Assembly (NCBI GenBank): GCA_963796485.1
Contig: CAWCLV010000002.1
Span: 1 to 64,000, forward strand
DNA length: 64,000 bases
DNA from: CAWCDJ01 sp963796485
GTDB lineage: Bacteria; Acidobacteriota; Terriglobia; Bryobacterales; Bryobacteraceae
Direction of reading: 5' to 3'
The notes beneath the pieces are model-generated. The model was not told where the DNA came from. It saw only the letters and a list, made by a program, of their open reading frames with translations, and ran no database searches. The stretch's first letter is position 1; each line of letters opens with the position of its first letter. This document shows, piece by piece, positions 1-6,756 of this stretch. The position numbers and the translations under genes are program-made.

Positions 1-103
1 ACTGAGCAGTCATCGACCGGAAGGCAAGGCCAGACTTATTGTCGAAATTTTGTCACCAAACGATGAAGGCCGCCGTACCAATCTGATACAACGGCTTTTG
101 ATA

Positions 104-158
104 TGGTGCGGAGAGGGGGACTTGAACCCCCACGAGATTACTCCCGCTAGCACCTCAA
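104..158 (-). tRNA. 3' part of tRNA-Leu (GAG-type), probable attachment site
   Basis: Read on the minus strand, this stretch runs from an anticodon loop TTGAGGT through a class II variable arm to a T-arm (GGGGG-TTCAAGT-CCCCC), the 3' acceptor strand and an encoded CCA. It lines up with the 3' half of tRNA-Leu(GAG). No sequence upstream on that strand can pair as the 5' acceptor strand or the 5' anticodon stem, so only the 3' part is present. Tyrosine-integrase elements typically leave such 3' tRNA copies at one end. This reading fits the mobilisation genes at the far right of the window. The boundary at the anticodon loop is approximate. Confidence 0.6.
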
Positions 159-568
159 AGCACTTGACAGGGTTTCGCGGAGGTTCGTCGAGAGGCAACC
201 TGTTGATAAATATCGAAGGCGGTTTCGCGGGTTAGCCCCGATTTTCGCAGGACCGTTGCAAAACCGTTGCAGGTCAGCTCGGCATGGTCTCAGCCATCGG
301 CCTCGGCTCAGGCAAGCCGGGAGACGAGCAATGGACTACTAACCGCCCCCAGTATAAACCTACTGATTAAGAGAGCCGACCTGTCAAGTCCGTTTTGTCG
401 CACTCGTGAGTTTTCTTGAACTTGCAGAACCAACGAGATACGTTCCGAAGTCATCAGGGCAACTGAGACCAAAGAGACACTCTGTGCTGCTGACAAAACT
501 GCTGAAAAGAAATCGTTATGTGCGCCGACTGATAATCAATCGGTAGGTCCACCTTAACGGCGACTCTC
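159..568. other. Non-coding stretch between tRNA fragment and IS
   Basis: No convincing gene is visible here. On the minus strand near 233-275, a short stretch reads like a protein tail (ATVLQRSCENRG then stop). A closely similar stretch recurs at about 4455-4495. Proximity to the tRNA fragment would suit the end of a decayed integrase gene, but nothing longer supports this. Confidence 0.35.
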
Positions 569-572
569 CTAG

Positions 573-587
573 TATTACTGTGTTAAA
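573..587 (+). repeat. Left terminal inverted repeat of IS701-type element
   Basis: TATTACTGTGTTAAA is repeated in inverted form at 4184-4198. The 4-bp target duplication CTAG lies immediately outside at 569-572. Confidence 0.85.
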
Positions 588-648
588 CGTGTTTGTTCTG
601 AGGAATTTACCGACGCGCGCGACCCATCGGCTAAATTTAGAAGCAGAG

Positions 649-999
649 ATGGCTATCGTCCGGGCAAACATCCAGACGGTTGAGGATATTTATCGGCTGA
701 TCTGGACAGCGACAGCGAGGAAACGCCCCATCGAGGCGGTCTATAAAGGGCTACTACGGCTGTTTTGTCCCCATCGACTGGGTCGGAATCGAGCCGGAGA
801 ACTGCGGGTGCTGTGTTACCAGTACGGAGGGGAAAGCGAGAGCGGATTGGAAGCACCAGGTTCGCCCGCTAACTGGCGTTGTACGGTGCCAGAAAAGTTC
901 AGCCGAGTCCAACTTCGAGAGGACGCTTGGCGCACGGCGCCAAATCATTCCCGCCCTGCATCCTGTGTGGTCGATGCGGACATCGACGCCGAGGATTAG
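649..999 (+). CDS. Small WYL-like passenger protein in the IS701-type element
   Basis: This 116-residue protein starts at an ATG at 649. The frame stays open upstream to a GTG at 580, but that codon lies inside the terminal repeat. The stretch ARKRPIEAVYKG followed by RLFCPHRLGRNRAGELRVLCYQ resembles the start of a WYL-type ligand-binding domain, although no W-Y-L triplet is present. The C-terminus is rich in Asp/Glu. The gene converges on the transposase, and the two stop codons overlap at 996-999, so both fit compactly within one element. The function is unknown; it is most simply an accessory gene carried by the IS. The WYL assignment is tentative. Confidence 0.5.
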   Translation: MAIVRANIQTVEDIYRLIWTATARKRPIEAVYKGLLRLFCPHRLGRNRAGELRVLCYQYGGESESGLEAPGSPANWRCTVPEKFSRVQLREDAWRTAPNHSRPASCVVDADIDAED

Positions 1000-2414
1000 C
1001 CAGGCGCTTTGCACCCGCAGAAGGGACAGTGAGGTAACTGCCCGAGCAGGTGGCGGGCGATGGCAATCCTCAGCGTGGCGATGGAACTCGGGTTATGACG
1101 TTCGGGGCGAACGCGGCGACCCACGCGGACGGAAGTTCGGCGGCCACGGCGGGGCTGATAATCCAACATGGCCGGCGCGGGCAGAGGGGGAAAACGGTTC
1201 CGCTCGGCCACCAGGAACCCATAGGCTGCGATACATAAGGTGGCGTGATGGTGAAAACCACGCCAACTCCGTCCTTCATAATGTCCTAATCCCAACTCCT
1301 GCTTGAGTTCCTCGTAGTCGCGTTCGATAATCCAGCGATGTTTGGCGATCTTCACCAAAGCCCTCAACGAGGTCTTCTCCGGCAAGGAGGAAAACCAGTA
1401 TTTGGTAGGTTCCGATGCTCCCTTCGGCCATTCGATCAAAAGCCATTCTTCCGGGTAAGGTTCGCTCCGCCGATAATCGCGATGTGCCGGCCGCACCCAC
1501 ACAGCGGCGAACCGCGAACGCAACCTCCCCTGACTGCCCTGGCGCCATCCGATCTCCTTCCAGGCAGTGGTTGGCAGATTCCGCGCCAATTCCTTCGCCG
1601 AAACCGGCTGGTGGTCGGCATCTCGCTGCAAGCGTTTGGGAGTTGCCCCACGCCCCGGTTGTCGCGGTGGGGCGGGTAGAGGTTGTCGCCCCGGTCCCCA
1701 AACTCCGGTGGCTGACTCAATGCCCACTACGTATGTCAATCCGAGTTGGGTCAGCGCATCGCGGAACGGCATGCCGTGGCCATAGCCGGCATCCGCCAGC
1801 ACTACCCCTCCTGGGATCTTTTGCGCTACCGCTTGCCGGATTTGCTCCAAAGCAATCTCTGGTTTGGTTTGAAAACGGATCTCCTCGAGAACCCCGGCCT
1901 GCTGGCGACGTTCGTCATCCTGGCACCATGTTTCCGGCAGGTACAGCCGCCACGCAATCGGCAAACTCGAACTCCACGTCGCGACCGATAGGCTCACAGC
2001 TGCTTGGCAATTATCGTGTTTGCCAATTTGGCCACAATACTGCCGCGCGACGCCTACCGAATGCTTGCCCTGTTTGGGAAAGCCGGTGTCATCCACCATC
2101 CACGCCACTACAGGACCGTGTTTCTACATCGCAGGCAGCACTTCCCGCCGCACCTGAGCCAGCATCTCCTCGTCGTCCCACGGCGCATCGGCCACCAAGT
2201 GATGCAGCGACTGATGCATGCGGCGCACATTCTCCGGAGCCGGGCGAGCGGCCATCGGCTCAACACTCTTGCGTTCGCCCGGCAGCAACAGACCCATGCA
2301 GTAATTCTTCAAAGGCGTGCGCCGGTCGGCATGCCCTGCGGCTTCGGCCAGGTCCTCGATATATGCCGCAAAGCGTCTCTCCTGTGGACCTGGCCCAGAG
2401 AGGCGTGATCCCAC
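996..2414 (-). pseudogene. IS701-family transposase, interrupted by an in-frame amber stop
   Basis: Two open segments in the same frame, 2124-2414 (96 aa) and 996-2123 (about 375 aa), are separated only by a TAG at 2124-2126. Together they make an IS701-family DDE transposase of about normal length. The second part carries the catalytic Asp in VDDTGFPKQGKH, a second Asp in VLADAGYGHG, and the Glu in the YEELKQELGLGHYEG region. Catalytic residues and frame are otherwise intact, so the inactivation looks recent. The C-terminus (CPFCGCKAPG) ends against the passenger gene. The ISL3-type insertion lies 23-30 bp upstream of the first ATG and would also separate the gene from one inverted repeat and from any outward-facing promoter. 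Confidence 0.8.
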
Positions 2415-2436
2415 GAAAACAATTCTACATCAACTT

Positions 2437-2444
2437 GTTTCTTT
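2437..2444. repeat. 8-bp target-site duplication of ISL3-type element (left copy)
   Basis: GTTTCTTT flanks the ISL3-type element directly on its left. The identical octamer flanks it on the right at 4177-4184. Eight bp is the duplication length known for the ISL3 family. Confidence 0.85.
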
Positions 2445-2479
2445 GGCTCGTCCGGGGAATCTGTGGGTAACTGGCTGGC

Positions 2480-2896
2480 TCAGCGCTGGGGTTGAGTGAG
2501 GAAACGGTAGAACTTCCGGCACGTAGAGTCGAAGGTGCGTTGCTCGTCTTCCCAGCCGTTATGGATGAGCGGCCCGCCGTCCTCGTGGATCACGTTGCGG
2601 ACAAGTTGTTCGGCGGAGCTCTTTCTCAGACGAGGCTCTTCGTTCACGTCGCGGATGATCTCTCCACCGAGAAGCCACATATTGTCGACGTGGTTTTGGA
2701 TGGTTCTTTTCGACAGACCGGACTCGGCGAGGTGAAGGAGGAAGGGCATGAAGTACTCCACGAGTTGGCGGCCGACAGGAAGATCCTTTTCCTCACCCAT
2801 CCAACGCTCCGGCCACTCCGCCAGATCACGGCAATCGCGGCAGTATGGCAATAGCACGGCGGGCGTCAATGGGAGAGAATCGGGATTCGTCTTCAT
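2480..2896 (-). CDS. Hypothetical passenger protein of the ISL3-type element
   Basis: This 138-residue protein (MKTNPDSLPLTPAVLLPY at the N-terminus) lies between the left inverted repeat and the transposase gene, transcribed away from it. It is mostly helical. Its centre (FLLHLAESGLSKRTIQNHVDNMWLLG) resembles the SAM-like core-binding fold at the N-terminus of tyrosine recombinases, but no recombinase catalytic domain follows. It is probably an accessory protein of this ISL3 subgroup. Function is unknown, and a role in end binding or regulation is only a guess. Confidence 0.55.
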   Translation of the reverse strand: MKTNPDSLPLTPAVLLPYCRDCRDLAEWPERWMGEEKDLPVGRQLVEYFMPFLLHLAESGLSKRTIQNHVDNMWLLGGEIIRDVNEEPRLRKSSAEQLVRNVIHEDGGPLIHNGWEDEQRTFDSTCRKFYRFLTQPQR

Positions 2897-2919
2897 TTTC
2901 CTATCGATCCAGTCAACGC

Positions 2920-4170
2920 ATGCGCCTTCCCAGAATTCTAAACCAGTGCCATCCCATTCCGGGATTTGTTTACGGGCGAGCCAGCTTTGCCGAAGACGCG
3001 CAAACCGTCCTCATCCCGGTCCGGCCGCGGAAACGATCCACGGCTATTTGCTCGGGCTGCCATCAACCCGCGCCCGGCTACGACCAGTCTCCCACGCCGC
3101 GACGATTTGAGTTCATCGGCTTCTGGGGCTACCTGGTTTTTCTGGTCTATTGCATGCGACGGGTCAACTGCAAGCAATGCGGAGTGCTGGTCGAAGAAGT
3201 GCCGTGGGGCATGGGGAAACACACCTCGACCAAGGTTCACATGCATTTCCTGGGGCATTGGGCGCGCAAACTGTCCTGGAAGGAAACCGCCGAAGAATTT
3301 CGCACTTCCTGGGACAAGGTCCACGACGCGGTGGCATATCTGGTCACCTGGGGGCTGGAGCATCGCGTCCTGGGAGCGATTCGCGCCATTGGGGTGGATG
3401 AGATTCAGCGCGGCAAAGGGCACAAATATCTGACCTTGGTGTATCAGATCGACCTGGGCTGTACCCGGCTGCTATGGATTGGCAAGGAACGGACCGTGAA
3501 AACCTTCCAGAAATTCTTTGCCATGATCGGCCCGGAGGTGTCGGCGAAGATCGAGTTCGTCTGCTCGGACATGTGGAAACCGTATTTGGGTGTGATCCGC
3601 GAGAAGTGTTCCCAGGCCCTCAATATCCTGGACAGGTTTCACATCGTGGCCAAGGTGAACAAGGCGCTCGACGACATCCGCTCCGCAGAAGCACGGCGCA
3701 TGAAGGGGGACGGGTACGAACCGGTCCTGACCAAGTCCCGGTGGTGCCTACTCAAGCGGCCGGCAAACCTCACTGCCAACCAGAAAGTGAAACTAAAAGA
3801 TCTGGTGCGCTACAACCTCCAGAGCGTTCGCGCCTATCTGCTCAAGGAAGACTTCCAGCAACTCTGGAATTACGAGTCCACCGCCTGGGCTGCCAAGTTC
3901 CTCGACCAATGGTGTCGTCAAGTGATGCGCTCGCGGATCGAGCCGATGAAGAAAGTTGCCAGGACCTTACACGCCCACCGCGAACTCATCCTCAACTATT
4001 TTCGCGCGCGGAAGGAGTTTTCCAGCGGCGTAATCGAGGGTCTAAACAACAAAGCAAAAGTCACTATGAGAAAATCATACGGGTTCCGAACCTTCCGTGT
4101 CACCGAACTGGCGCTCTATCATTCACTTGGCAAACTCCCCGAGCCGGAACTCACCCACAGATTTTTCTGA
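2920..4170 (+). CDS. ISL3-family transposase
   Basis: A 416-residue transposase starting at the ATG that gives MRLPRILNQCHPIPGF, the usual N-terminus of this family; the frame is open further upstream to 2845. The N-terminal zinc-finger region has two CxxC-type pairs (CSGCH and CKQCG). The DDE catalytic core follows: Asp in IGVDEIQRGKGHKY, Asp in VCSDMWKPY, then DRFHIVAKVNKALD, and Glu in GVIEGLNNKAKVTMRKSYGFR. It ends ELTHRFF, close to the right inverted repeat. No frameshift or stop is seen, so it should be functional. It catalyses cut-and-paste transposition of the 2445-4176 element. Confidence 0.9.
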   Translation: MRLPRILNQCHPIPGFVYGRASFAEDAQTVLIPVRPRKRSTAICSGCHQPAPGYDQSPTPRRFEFIGFWGYLVFLVYCMRRVNCKQCGVLVEEVPWGMGKHTSTKVHMHFLGHWARKLSWKETAEEFRTSWDKVHDAVAYLVTWGLEHRVLGAIRAIGVDEIQRGKGHKYLTLVYQIDLGCTRLLWIGKERTVKTFQKFFAMIGPEVSAKIEFVCSDMWKPYLGVIREKCSQALNILDRFHIVAKVNKALDDIRSAEARRMKGDGYEPVLTKSRWCLLKRPANLTANQKVKLKDLVRYNLQSVRAYLLKEDFQQLWNYESTAWAAKFLDQWCRQVMRSRIEPMKKVARTLHAHRELILNYFRARKEFSSGVIEGLNNKAKVTMRKSYGFRTFRVTELALYHSLGKLPEPELTHRFF

Positions 4171-4183
4171 CGAATCGTTTCTT

Positions 4184-4198
4184 TTTAACACAGTAATA
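4184..4198 (-). repeat. Right terminal inverted repeat of IS701-type element
   Basis: Inverted copy of TATTACTGTGTTAAA, with CTAG directly outside at 4199-4202. Its last base at 4184 coincides with the end of the right ISL3 duplication, so the ISL3-type element inserted next to this terminus. Confidence 0.85.
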
Positions 4199-4202
4199 CT
4201 AG

Positions 4203-4450
4203 GTCTCAACCTTCCGGCCGTCTCACTATCCGAGGCGGGTCAGAACCGCAAGGTGTGGGTGAACTGGTTGTCTCACCCTTGGGGTCCACCCCAGTGCCCA
4301 ATCGCCAGGCGACTTCTCCATTGCTGCTGACCCGCCGCACCCGAGTACGATCCGACCGCGTATCGCCATGGATTGAGAAGTCTTGCGGCGACGCGCCAAG
4401 GTGGTGAGCTTCTCGACCTCTTCAGGTGTCAGATCAAGCGGCTTCGTGAG
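4203..4450 (-). pseudogene. IS630-family transposase remnant (N-terminal HTH part)
   Basis: On the minus strand the conceptual product reads LTKPLDLTPEEVEKLTTLARRR and then KTSQSMAIRGRIVL, which matches the start of IS630-family transposases. After about 50 residues the frame must shift to continue as GEVAWRLG and, in another frame, SDSETAGRLRP, matching the family's helix-turn-helix and linker. The remnant breaks off at the IS701-type element. No DDE domain remains here or on the other side of that element. It is a decayed leftover, older than the IS701-type insertion. Confidence 0.6.
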
Positions 4451-4698
4451 ATTCCCACTTTCTCGGCAACACCGTTGCAGAACCGTTGCCGTATTTGCCG
4501 CGATGGAGAGATGTGGCGTGCCGCCAGTTCACCGTCACTGGCGGGCGCAGGACCTTGAAAGGTTGGTTGGGATGAAAGGGGATTGAAAACACTCCCCATC
4601 GATTCACGTTCCTTAGGGCGCCATGGGATTCTGCCCCTCCACCAACCCTGCCGGATTTCGCACACCGGCGGCGGATGCGCCAGTCCCTCGCCGCTCAC
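4451..4698. other. Non-coding stretch with decayed sequence
   Basis: No intact gene is seen. The right part (4630-4698), read on the minus strand beyond a stop, continues with SGEGLAHP, which resembles the segment following the WxxKEA motif in Sfp-type phosphopantetheinyl transferases. It is therefore likely part of the decayed gene at 4699-5067. Confidence 0.4.
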
Positions 4699-5067
4699 CT
4701 AGATGTGGGCCTCTTTCGCCGTCCACACGTGAAAGAACGCTTCGGTCCGTCTGTCGGCCGCAACCCGTACGCATTCCGTTTCCGCCGGATGAAAAACCCC
4801 CATGGCGATCGCTTCCAAGTCCGGCATCGGACGAATCTGTTCGACATCCACAGCGACTTCCCGGTATCTATCGAAACGCGAATACCGCGACGCGCACCTC
4901 CTCCCGCTCCACGTTGTGTGCACTCGGTCGCCGGCCGACGGCCCGACGGCCAATTCTCGCGGCGGCTCCACGGACCCGGCAAGCCGCATAACTGTCCGGC
5001 TAAGGAATTCGGTGAGGTGTGGCCGCTTGCGTGTTGCGCGCGCGTCGCGCCGCGCCGGATTATTCAT
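4699..5067 (-). pseudogene. Sfp-type 4'-phosphopantetheinyl transferase remnant
   Basis: The 122-residue frame contains the diagnostic Sfp-family motifs in order: RYREVAVDVEQIRP (the (V/I)GxD(V/I)E motif with both acidic residues), FHPAETE (F-x-PAE), and FFHVWTAKEAHI (WxxKEA). The upstream part (PPRELAVGPS) is reminiscent of the segment before the usual N(V/L)SHS motif, but that motif is not readable. Normal family members are about 220-240 aa. Here the N-terminal third is missing and a stop follows KEAHI, after which similarity continues weakly. It lies 34 bp downstream of the ABC permease on the same strand, where a cluster-encoded PPTase would be expected. A PPTase would install phosphopantetheine on the ACP and PCP domains; this copy looks inactive. 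Confidence 0.6.
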
Positions 5068-5101
5068 GCAAACAAAAATGGTAAAGTGAACGCCATTGGA
5101 T

Positions 5102-5917
5102 CTAATACTGCATGAGCGTGCCCTCTTTCCGACCCTTTCGCACGGCTGCGGCAAACAAACCGACACTCGCCGGCAGCAGGAGCGCCGCCATCGCAAGTAA
5201 GACCAGTAGAGATTTCGCCACCATCGGAACGGAGTAACCGCCCAGCATTGTGAGGCGGAGCGCGTCCAGCGAGTAAGTTAGCGGTATCAGCAGCGATACC
5301 TTCTGAAGCCAAACGGGCATTACTTGAACGGGGAAGTAAGCCCCGCCAACAATGCTTCCGAACCCGCCGAGTATCCACGTTATCGGGTCGCCCTTCTTGA
5401 GCCAGACCACTGCCGCGGCCGACAGAACACCAAATGCCACGAAGGTCATGATCGACAGGATAAGTACCACCAGGGTCGCCGGTATGTTCATGTGACTGAA
5501 ATCAACGCCGAAGGCAAACGCGCCCGCCAGGAGAATCAGAAACAGTTGCACCGCCCCTGAGATGAGGCCGTAGAGGGACGACATCAGAACAACGCTCACG
5601 CAACCCGTCTGACTACTCAGCATGGCCTCGAGGCAGCCCGTCACCTGCGCAAGCCGGATCGATTCCGAAAACATTCGCAGCGTCAAGTCGAAATAGCGGG
5701 CAAACGCCAGACCGATAATGGCAAACGGGAAGTAGCGGTTGCCGACGCTGCTCAAGTGCGGAGAACTGCGCGGCGTGATCAGTTCGCTGAGAAAATGAAA
5801 CAGGACCAGGAGCATCATCGATTCCACGACGCGCATCACGAAACTGGCCTTATAGCCGGATTCGATGCGGAAGTCACGCACGATGAAAGCCCAGGCCTTA
5901 CATAACATCGAAATCAC
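5102..5917 (-). CDS. ABC-2 type transporter permease
   Basis: This 271-residue integral membrane protein has a short cytoplasmic N-terminus (FIVRDFRIESGYK) followed by about six hydrophobic segments, the usual ABC-2 permease topology. Late in the protein the conserved region GGAYFPVQVMPVWLQKVSLLIPLTYSLDALR matches the ABC-2 signature around the fifth and sixth helices. Its ATG overlaps the stop of the ATPase gene (ATGA), so the two are translationally coupled and should assemble as a homodimeric pair with the ATPase. Its place in the NRPS operon suggests export of, or self-protection from, the cluster product; substrate identity is inference only. Confidence 0.85.
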   Translation of the reverse strand: MISMLCKAWAFIVRDFRIESGYKASFVMRVVESMMLLVLFHFLSELITPRSSPHLSSVGNRYFPFAIIGLAFARYFDLTLRMFSESIRLAQVTGCLEAMLSSQTGCVSVVLMSSLYGLISGAVQLFLILLAGAFAFGVDFSHMNIPATLVVLILSIMTFVAFGVLSAAAVVWLKKGDPITWILGGFGSIVGGAYFPVQVMPVWLQKVSLLIPLTYSLDALRLTMLGGYSVPMVAKSLLVLLAMAALLLPASVGLFAAAVRKGRKEGTLMQY

Positions 5918-6756
5918 GCATTCACCTCACCCAAATGCCGCCGGTAATACTCCGAAAGACTGGTTCCTTCTGCAAACAGATCTTCGATGCAGTCCAAAGC
6001 CTTCAACCGCCCTGTGTCGATGATCAGCACCTTATTGCAGAGCTTGACGGCGTCCTCCAGTCGGTGCGTGGCAATGAGGAGTGTCTTGCCGGAATCCCTG
6101 TAGAGACGCGCCATGATCAGCTCAATGAGTTCATCGCAGGCCACAGGATCGAGTGCACGGGTCGGCTCATCGAGGATGAGCACCTCTGGTTCGGCAATCA
6201 GTCCGCGTGCCAGGGCCAGGCGCTGCTTCATCCCGGAACTGTACTCTCCGACCGGCTTCGCGGCCGCGGCTTCCAGTCCTACCAGTTGGACCAACTCCCG
6301 AATGCGGTTGTGCAGATCCGCACCCCGGAGATTATCCAACGCGCCGAAAAATTCGAGGTTCTGGACCCCGCTCAACCGCCAGAAGAAGCTTCGCTCCTCA
6401 TTCAGGACGAACCCCACGGATCTTCGGGCCGTGGTGTTATGGTTAACTGTGTTGAAGCCGTTGACGATGATGTCACCCACGGTGGGGAATAACAGTCCCC
6501 CGATCAGCTTCAGTAATGTGGTCTTGCCGGCGCCATTGGGACCCAGCACCGCGATTCGGTCACCCTTTTGGACTGCAAAGTCGATGCCAGACAGTGCGGT
6601 GCACAGCCGCCGCGGGCGAAAAGGGTGGAGCGCCAGTTCCCGGTAGCGCTTGGTGATTGGGAACCGCATGGTAACGTCGCTGACAGAGATGATCGACGGT
6701 TCCGTTTGCGGCCCACCAACGGGGGAGGGACAGATCGTGGGATGCAGTTCTCTCAT
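5914..6756 (-). CDS. ABC transporter ATP-binding protein (ABC-2 exporter)
   Basis: A 280-residue nucleotide-binding protein from the start MRELHP, chosen because its ATG overlaps the NRPS stop codon (TAATG at 6754-6758). A frame upstream is open but runs inside the NRPS gene. Walker A GPNGAGKT lies at residues 72-79. A signature motif YSSGMKQRLALARGL lies near 170, Walker B VLILDEPTRALDP near 190, and the switch His in IATHRL near 225. It resembles NatA/DrrA-type ATPases that energise ABC-2 exporters. It is followed by the permease with a 4-bp overlap, forming an NRPS-exporter operon. Confidence 0.88.
   Translation of the reverse strand: MRELHPTICPSPVGGPQTEPSIISVSDVTMRFPITKRYRELALHPFRPRRLCTALSGIDFAVQKGDRIAVLGPNGAGKTTLLKLIGGLLFPTVGDIIVNGFNTVNHNTTARRSVGFVLNEERSFFWRLSGVQNLEFFGALDNLRGADLHNRIRELVQLVGLEAAAAKPVGEYSSGMKQRLALARGLIAEPEVLILDEPTRALDPVACDELIELIMARLYRDSGKTLLIATHRLEDAVKLCNKVLIIDTGRLKALDCIEDLFAEGTSLSEYYRRHLGEVNA

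Larger units (their letters stand above)
2445..4176 (+). mobile_element. Intact ISL3-type insertion sequence
   Basis: A 1.73-kb element with imperfect terminal inverted repeats of about 25 bp. The left end (2445-2469) begins GGCTCGTC and contains AATCTGTGGGT. The right end (4152-4176), read inward, begins GATTCGTC and contains the same AATCTGTGGGT. It is flanked by perfect 8-bp duplications GTTTCTTT (2437-2444, 4177-4184). It carries an intact ISL3-family transposase on the plus strand and a divergently oriented small gene on the minus strand. It inserted into the IS701-type element, so it is the younger of the two. Confidence 0.85.
573..4198 (-). mobile_element. IS701-type element, interrupted by an ISL3-type element
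   Basis: The element is bounded by perfect terminal inverted repeats TATTACTGTGTTAAA (573-587 and, inverted, 4184-4198). CTAG lies on both outer sides (569-572 and 4199-4202). A 4-bp YTAR duplication is the known signature of the IS701 family, and the transposase inside (996-2414, minus) belongs to that family. A small passenger gene (649-999) lies on the opposite strand. Removing the nested ISL3 element (2445-4176) and one copy of its target duplication leaves about 1.9 kb. That is long for IS701, and the passenger gene explains the extra length. The transposase has an in-frame stop, so the copy is probably not autonomous. Confidence 0.8.

Noticed and set aside
104..158. Reading the tRNA-like stretch as the 3' end of tmRNA
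   Set aside because: The GAG anticodon loop, class II variable arm and GCACCA end fit tRNA-Leu better, and no tmRNA tag region is visible.
1415..2470. Plus-strand open frame over the IS701 transposase
   Set aside because: It is antisense to a transposase with recognisable catalytic motifs and has low-complexity Pro/Arg-rich sequence.
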